From a virus: a DNA stretch of 25,561 nucleotides. The notes beneath the pieces were generated by a model, which saw nothing but the letters and a program-made list of their open reading frames with translations, did no database searches and had not been told where the DNA came from. The position numbers and the translations under genes were made by a program. Location of the stretch: the IMG/VR virus record IMGVR_UViG_3300017770_006394, positions 1-25,561 of that record; one strand, written 5' to 3'. Positions 21,423-25,561 of the stretch are shown here, one piece after another (positions within the stretch are counted from its first letter, which is position 1; each line of letters opens with the position of its first letter).

Positions 21423-22391
21423 ATGGCTAAAAAAACACCAAGTATAGTAAAAGAAATCCGTAACAGTCCTCCCCAGGAGATAAACTATGCGTATCAAAAG
21501 AATATTTCATACTCCCAAATGTCAATTTACAGAGGTTGCCAACACCGATGGAAATTACAATATAAGGATAAGATTAAACGGTTTACTTCTTCAATTCATA
21601 CTGTATTTGGTACAGCCATTCATGAAGTAATGCAACATTATCTAGATGTAATGTATGAGACTAGTGGGGCTAATGCTGATAAAATAGATTTGGAAAAATT
21701 ATTCCAAGAAAAATTTATAGGAGAATACCAAAAACAATATAAATCAAATAACTCAGAACATTTTTCTTCAGCAGAAGAAATGAGAGAGTTTTTTGAAGAT
21801 GGGATTGGCATTTTAAATTGGTTTAAGAAAAAAAGAAGTAAATATTTTTCAAAACGAGGTTATCATTTAGTTGGTTGTGAAATTCCTATCACAATTGCGC
21901 CTAATAAAATGTATAATAACGTATTATATTTGGGGTATTTAGATGTTGTCATGTATAATGAGAAAACAAATAAATTCAATATTATAGATATAAAGACAAG
22001 TACTAGAGGTTGGAGAGAGCAAGATAAAAAGAATGAAGACAAACAATTCCAACTCCTCTTATACAAACAATTCTTCTCAGAACAATATGGTATACCCTTA
22101 GAAGATATTAATATAGAATTTTTTATATTAAAAAGAAAAGTATTAGATTGGGATGATGAAAAATTAATGTCACCCCATCAAGCTTATAGGGTACAAACAT
22201 TTACCCCCCCTAGTGGTAAAATAAAAATAAATAGAGCAAAAACTGCTGTGAATGATTTCATCAACGAGTGTTTTGATTCTAATGGTAAAATAAAAGAAAA
22301 AAATTACCCAAAATCCCCAAGTAAATGGAATTGTAGGTTTTGTGCCTATAGTCAAGATAAAAAAACTTGTGGAGAAGGTATAATCTACTGA
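21423..22391 (+). CDS. PD-(D/E)XK nuclease with Cys cluster (Cas4/AddB-like)
   Basis: The 322-residue protein has the RecB-like nuclease motifs in order: SYSQMSIYRGCQHRWKLQY (29-47), GTAIHEVM (63-70) with His67, GYLDVVMY (171-178) with Asp174, IIDIKTS (187-193) with the DxK of the active site, and QFQLLLYKQFF (208-218). Cys39 together with Cys304, Cys307 and Cys316 (CRFCAYSQDKKTC) would bind a 4Fe-4S cluster, as in Cas4 and AddB. Such phage enzymes cut or trim DNA in recombination or host DNA breakdown. It follows the clamp loader operon after six bases. Confidence 0.85.
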   Translation: MAKKTPSIVKEIRNSPPQEINYAYQKNISYSQMSIYRGCQHRWKLQYKDKIKRFTSSIHTVFGTAIHEVMQHYLDVMYETSGANADKIDLEKLFQEKFIGEYQKQYKSNNSEHFSSAEEMREFFEDGIGILNWFKKKRSKYFSKRGYHLVGCEIPITIAPNKMYNNVLYLGYLDVVMYNEKTNKFNIIDIKTSTRGWREQDKKNEDKQFQLLLYKQFFSEQYGIPLEDINIEFFILKRKVLDWDDEKLMSPHQAYRVQTFTPPSGKIKINRAKTAVNDFINECFDSNGKIKEKNYPKSPSKWNCRFCAYSQDKKTCGEGIIY

Positions 22392-22431
22392 TATTTTTAT
22401 ATACGTATCAAGAAAAATTAAATTAAATATT

Positions 22432-22617
22432 ATGGCAAAAAATGAAATGACACTGACTAGTGTTAAGATCCAAAGTGATTTATTCGAGAATTTTAAAATT
22501 GAATGTGTGAAAAGAAAATTTTCTTTCCAAAAACTTGCTGATCGGGCAATTTATTTGTATCTTACAGATGAAGATTTTAGAAAACAAGTTACTAACCAAA
22601 CCAATCTTGAACTATAA
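22432..22617 (+). CDS. Small ribbon-helix-helix-like protein
   Basis: The 61-residue protein has the Arc/MetJ pattern: a short strand MTLTSVKIQ (6-14), helix SDLFENFKIECVKR (15-28), turn KFS, and helix FQKLADRAIYLYLT (32-45), then a charged tail. Such proteins usually bind DNA as dimers and repress phage or plasmid genes. A TTTTTATATAC tract upstream resembles the promoter box weakly. It stands between the nuclease and glycosyltransferase genes and could control the latter. Confidence 0.65.
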   Translation: MAKNEMTLTSVKIQSDLFENFKIECVKRKFSFQKLADRAIYLYLTDEDFRKQVTNQTNLEL

Positions 22618-22629
22618 ATTAGATTAAAA

Positions 22630-24069
22630 ATGAATAAAAGTTTTGAACATCTCCCTAAAGATAAAAGGAAGAAAATACTATTAATATGTGATGATATTAG
22701 AGTACATTCTGGTGTTGCAACTGTAGCAAAAGAAATTGTAGTACATACGGCTCATCATTTTAATTGGGTTAATTTAGGAGGGGCCATTAAACACCCTGAA
22801 TCTGGAAAAAGAATAGATTTAAGCCCAAATACGAATGAAATTCTAAATATAAAAGATTCATCCATAACTTTATACCCAACCTCGGGGTATGGAGACCCTA
22901 CAATCTTAAGACAATTATTGGAAATCGAAAAACCAGATGCTATAATGTTAATTACAGATCCAAGGTATTTCACATACATTTTCAATATGGAACAAGAAAT
23001 CAGGAAAAAAATCCCAATTACTTACTTAAACATTTGGGACGATTATCCAGCACCAATGTATAATAGACCTTACTATGAGGCTTGTGATTTATTGATGGGA
23101 ATTTCTAAACAAACGGTTAATATTAATAAATTAGTTTTAGAAAACCGTGAAGGTAATAGAATATTTAAATATGTACCCCATGGTTTAAATTCTGATATTT
23201 ATTTTCCTATGCCTTGGGAAGATGAAAAATTTATTGATTTTAAAAAGAAAATTTTAGGCACTTCAAATCCTAAATTTGTATTATTTTTCAATTCTAGAAA
23301 TATTAGAAGAAAACAAATCCCTGATGCTATACTAGCTTTCAAACACTTCTTAGATCAATTACCTAAAGAAGAATCAAAAGAATGTTATATGGTTCTCCAT
23401 ACAGAATTAGTATCGGACCATGGTACAGATTTATCAAAAGTAGTAGAATATTTCTTAGGTGAAGAATATGAGAATAATGTTAAATTTTCTTTAAATAAAT
23501 TACCACAAAATGAGTTGAATTATCTGTATAATATGGCTGATGCTCAAATTTTATTAACTTCTAATGAAGGGTGGGGACTTACACTTACTGAAGCTCTTTT
23601 AACAGGTACTCCTATTATTGCGAATACAACAGGAGGTATGCAAGACCAAATGAGATTTGTTGATGAAAATGGAGAATGGTTTACACCAAGTGCTGACATC
23701 CCTTCTAATCATAGGGGTACATACAAAGAACACGGTGAATGGGCTTTCCCAGTTTACCCTACTTCAAGATCTATTCAAGGTTCACCTGCAACACCTTATA
23801 TCTATGATGACAGATGTAGATGGGAAGATGCTTCTGAAAGAATAAAAGAAGTATATGACCTAGACCCCGAAGAAAGAAAGCAAAGAGGTTTAAAAGGTAG
23901 AGAATGGGCTATTAGCAAAGAAGCAGGTTTCACATCAAAACACCAGGCAGATAGAGTTATGAAAGCTTTTAATGAGCTATTTGATATTTGGGAACCTAGA
24001 GAAAAATATGAAATTCATAATGCTACCGAGTACCGAGGAAAATTTTTAAACCACAAATTAATTTACTAA
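22630..24069 (+). CDS. GT-B glycosyltransferase (GT4-like), first of a pair
   Basis: The 479-residue protein has a Rossmann start KKILLICDDIRVHSGVA (14-30) and the GT4-type donor-binding block SNEGWGLTLTEALLTGTPIIANTTGG (about 310-335; compare E-x-FG-x-x-x-x-E). NIRRKQIPDAILAFKHFL in the middle is the usual start of the second domain. The last ~100 residues carry an unusual insertion (YPTSRSIQGSPATPYIYDD). It would transfer a sugar from a nucleotide donor in the cytoplasm. The target might be phage DNA, a virion protein or host glycan; no sugar synthesis gene is visible here. Confidence 0.88.
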   Translation: MNKSFEHLPKDKRKKILLICDDIRVHSGVATVAKEIVVHTAHHFNWVNLGGAIKHPESGKRIDLSPNTNEILNIKDSSITLYPTSGYGDPTILRQLLEIEKPDAIMLITDPRYFTYIFNMEQEIRKKIPITYLNIWDDYPAPMYNRPYYEACDLLMGISKQTVNINKLVLENREGNRIFKYVPHGLNSDIYFPMPWEDEKFIDFKKKILGTSNPKFVLFFNSRNIRRKQIPDAILAFKHFLDQLPKEESKECYMVLHTELVSDHGTDLSKVVEYFLGEEYENNVKFSLNKLPQNELNYLYNMADAQILLTSNEGWGLTLTEALLTGTPIIANTTGGMQDQMRFVDENGEWFTPSADIPSNHRGTYKEHGEWAFPVYPTSRSIQGSPATPYIYDDRCRWEDASERIKEVYDLDPEERKQRGLKGREWAISKEAGFTSKHQADRVMKAFNELFDIWEPREKYEIHNATEYRGKFLNHKLIY

Positions 24070-24081
24070 AAAGTTATAAAC

Positions 24082-25392
24082 ATGAGCAAACCAAGATTTG
24101 TAATATCATCCCCTTTTGACACATACTCAGGTTATGGTGCGAGGTCTAGGGATATAATTAAAGCAATAATTGAACTTGACAAATATAAAGTAGAATTACT
24201 CCCCCAAAGATGGGGGGCTACTTCATGGGGTTTTTGTAAAGACCACCCTGAATGGGAATTTTTATTAAAACACACAACACCACAAGATTGGCAAAAGAAT
24301 CAACCCGAGATCTGGATGCAAATAACAATTCCTAATGAATTCCAACCAGTAGGAAAATACAATATTGGTTTAACAGCAGGTATTGAAGCTACTTTATGTA
24401 AGGGTGAATGGATTGAAGGTTTAAATAGAATGGATATGAACTGGGTTTCATCAGAACATTCTAAGATTACATTTGAGAATTCACAATATCAAAAACAAAA
24501 TCCCCAAACTAAACAACCTATGGGTGATTTAAAAGTAGAAAAACCAATCCACGTGATATTTGAAGGAGCAGATTTAGCTACTTATAGATCAATTCCCCCT
24601 ACTGAGATTAAAAATATAAATTTAGATTCTATAAAAGAACAATTTTGTTATTTATTTGTAGGTCATTGGATGGAAGGTGAATTAGGTCACGATAGAAAAA
24701 ATGTAGGATTACTGGTTAAAGCATTTTTAGAAACTTTTAAAGACCAAAAAACTAAACCCGCCCTTATATTAAAGTCATCTGTAGGTTCTCCTTCGTATAT
24801 GAGTAGGGATGCAATCCTAGATAAAATTAATACCATTAAAAAAACAGTAAATTCTAAAAATCTTCCAAACATATATCTTCTAAATGGGGAGTTTGATGAT
24901 TTAGAAATTAATGAGTTATACAACCATCCTAAAGTAAAATCTATGGTTAGTTTAACTAAAGGAGAAGGATTTGGTCGACCCTTATTGGAATTTGGCTTAA
25001 CAGGTAAACCTATTATAGCTTCTGGATGGTCAGGACATTTAGACTTCCTTCACCCATCAAATGTTACATTACTTACGGGAGAGTTAGAAAATGTACACCA
25101 TAGTGCTGCTAATGACTGGTTAATTAAAGAATCTAAATGGTTTCAACCTAATAGTGGAGAGATAGGTAATTCTTTAAAAAATGTTTATAAAAAATACAAA
25201 ACATACCTCCCAAATTCTAGAAAACAAAAACAATATGTTAAAACTAATTTTAGTTGGGGTAAAATGAAAGAACTAGTAGGAGATATCTTAGATAAAAACA
25301 TCCCCTATTTCCCAGAAAAATTAGACTTTAAACCGGTATTCCCAAAAGAAATTAAAATAAATAAACCAGCAAAAAATAAAATAAATCTCTAA
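24082..25392 (+). CDS. GT-B glycosyltransferase, second of a pair
   Basis: The 436-residue protein begins FVISSPFDTYSGYGARSRDI (6-25), a GT4-like acceptor domain start with a Gly-rich loop, and has the donor site TKGEGFGRPLLEFGLTGKPI (about 291-310), followed by IIASGWSGHLDFL. It differs from the upstream enzyme in sequence but shares the fold, so they are not a recent duplication. The 12-base gap to the upstream gene suggests joint expression and perhaps two consecutive sugar additions. The C-terminal tail is rich in Lys and Pro. The target is unknown. Confidence 0.88.
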   Translation: MSKPRFVISSPFDTYSGYGARSRDIIKAIIELDKYKVELLPQRWGATSWGFCKDHPEWEFLLKHTTPQDWQKNQPEIWMQITIPNEFQPVGKYNIGLTAGIEATLCKGEWIEGLNRMDMNWVSSEHSKITFENSQYQKQNPQTKQPMGDLKVEKPIHVIFEGADLATYRSIPPTEIKNINLDSIKEQFCYLFVGHWMEGELGHDRKNVGLLVKAFLETFKDQKTKPALILKSSVGSPSYMSRDAILDKINTIKKTVNSKNLPNIYLLNGEFDDLEINELYNHPKVKSMVSLTKGEGFGRPLLEFGLTGKPIIASGWSGHLDFLHPSNVTLLTGELENVHHSAANDWLIKESKWFQPNSGEIGNSLKNVYKKYKTYLPNSRKQKQYVKTNFSWGKMKELVGDILDKNIPYFPEKLDFKPVFPKEIKINKPAKNKINL

Positions 25393-25404
25393 AAATATAT
25401 AAAA

Positions 25405-25561
25405 ATGAAAATGAACGTAGATGCTATTATTGATTGCCCTAAATCTGGGGGAGACCTTTGTTATAAAACAGAGATAAACGCTGATATAACTAATTTCTTC
25501 AGTATATCATGTGGTTTTTGGACTAACAGTTTATTCAAAGAGGGTTCTGAATTCTTTGAAA
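25405..25561 (+). CDS. Unknown protein, N-terminal part only (cut by window end)
   Basis: An ATG 12 bases after the glycosyltransferase stop opens a frame that stays open to the last base (52 codons). It starts MKMNVDAIIDCPKSGGDLCY and continues with FFSISCGFWTNSLFKEGSEFFE. The SCGFWTNS block resembles a small conserved protein of T4-like marine phages as I recall; the two Cys could be part of a metal site. Its full length is unknown. Confidence 0.6.
   Translation, partial: MKMNVDAIIDCPKSGGDLCYKTEINADITNFFSISCGFWTNSLFKEGSEFFE

Noticed and set aside
1-25561. CRISPR arrays, insertion sequences, integrase or attachment sites
   Set aside because: No spaced direct repeats, transposase or integrase motifs were found; the window looks like a lytic phage core.

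Overview
The window reads as part of a T4-like tailed-phage (myovirus-type) genome whose host is most likely a marine or aquatic Bacteroidota, probably a flavobacterium. The phage assignment rests on B-family DNA polymerase, gp45-like sliding clamp, gp44/gp62-like clamp loader, holin/endolysin genes and a tRNA array, all on the + strand with tight or overlapping spacing. The host guess rests on AT-rich sequence, near absence of Shine-Dalgarno sites (A-rich leaders instead), a signal peptide ending in FGQ, a DUF4494-like protein, and a 55-residue histone-H1-like protein of the kind common in Bacteroidota. The host is an inference.

Layout. 1-3658: the 3' end of a beta-barrel-like protein, a membrane-anchored stalk protein, a lysis pair (L,D-transpeptidase-fold lysin, holin) and a multi-pass membrane protein. 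3674-4829: a secreted DNA/RNA non-specific endonuclease and an unknown basic-tailed protein. 4843-7143: DpdA-like transglycosylase, QueC and a stand-alone class II glutamine amidotransferase. 7191-7809: five tRNAs (Leu-UAA, Glu-UUC, Met/Ile2-CAU, Asn-GUU, Gln-UUG) split by about 225 bases of structured non-coding sequence. 7831-10649: small membrane protein, thioredoxin, QueD, QueE and FolE2. 10680-12006: nucleotide-metabolism and small genes (phosphoribosyltransferase, DUF4494-like, MazG/HisE-like). 12071-15772: DNA polymerase split into two genes around an 86-residue ORF, then the sliding clamp. 15901-18865: a chaperone island (Hsp20, GroES, GroEL) and the H1-like protein. 18916-22617: clamp loader genes with small unknown genes, a DUF1599-like protein, a PD-(D/E)XK nuclease with a Cys cluster and a ribbon-helix-helix protein. 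22630-25392: two tandem GT-B glycosyltransferases, then a gene cut by the window end.

How it fits together. FolE2, QueD, QueE and QueC make a complete GTP-to-preQ0 route. The DpdA-like enzyme would put the 7-deazaguanine base into phage DNA, and the amidotransferase next to queC suggests that the nitrile is converted to the formamidine of archaeosine (dG+). This is a self-contained anti-restriction DNA modification system in unfused form. Other points worth attention: groEL is full length but carries one in-frame TAA; the polymerase is split between motifs B and C; and a recurrent 10-mer TTYRTATATT, usually 20-24 bases before a start codon and twice fused to an identical terminator hairpin, looks like the phage promoter.
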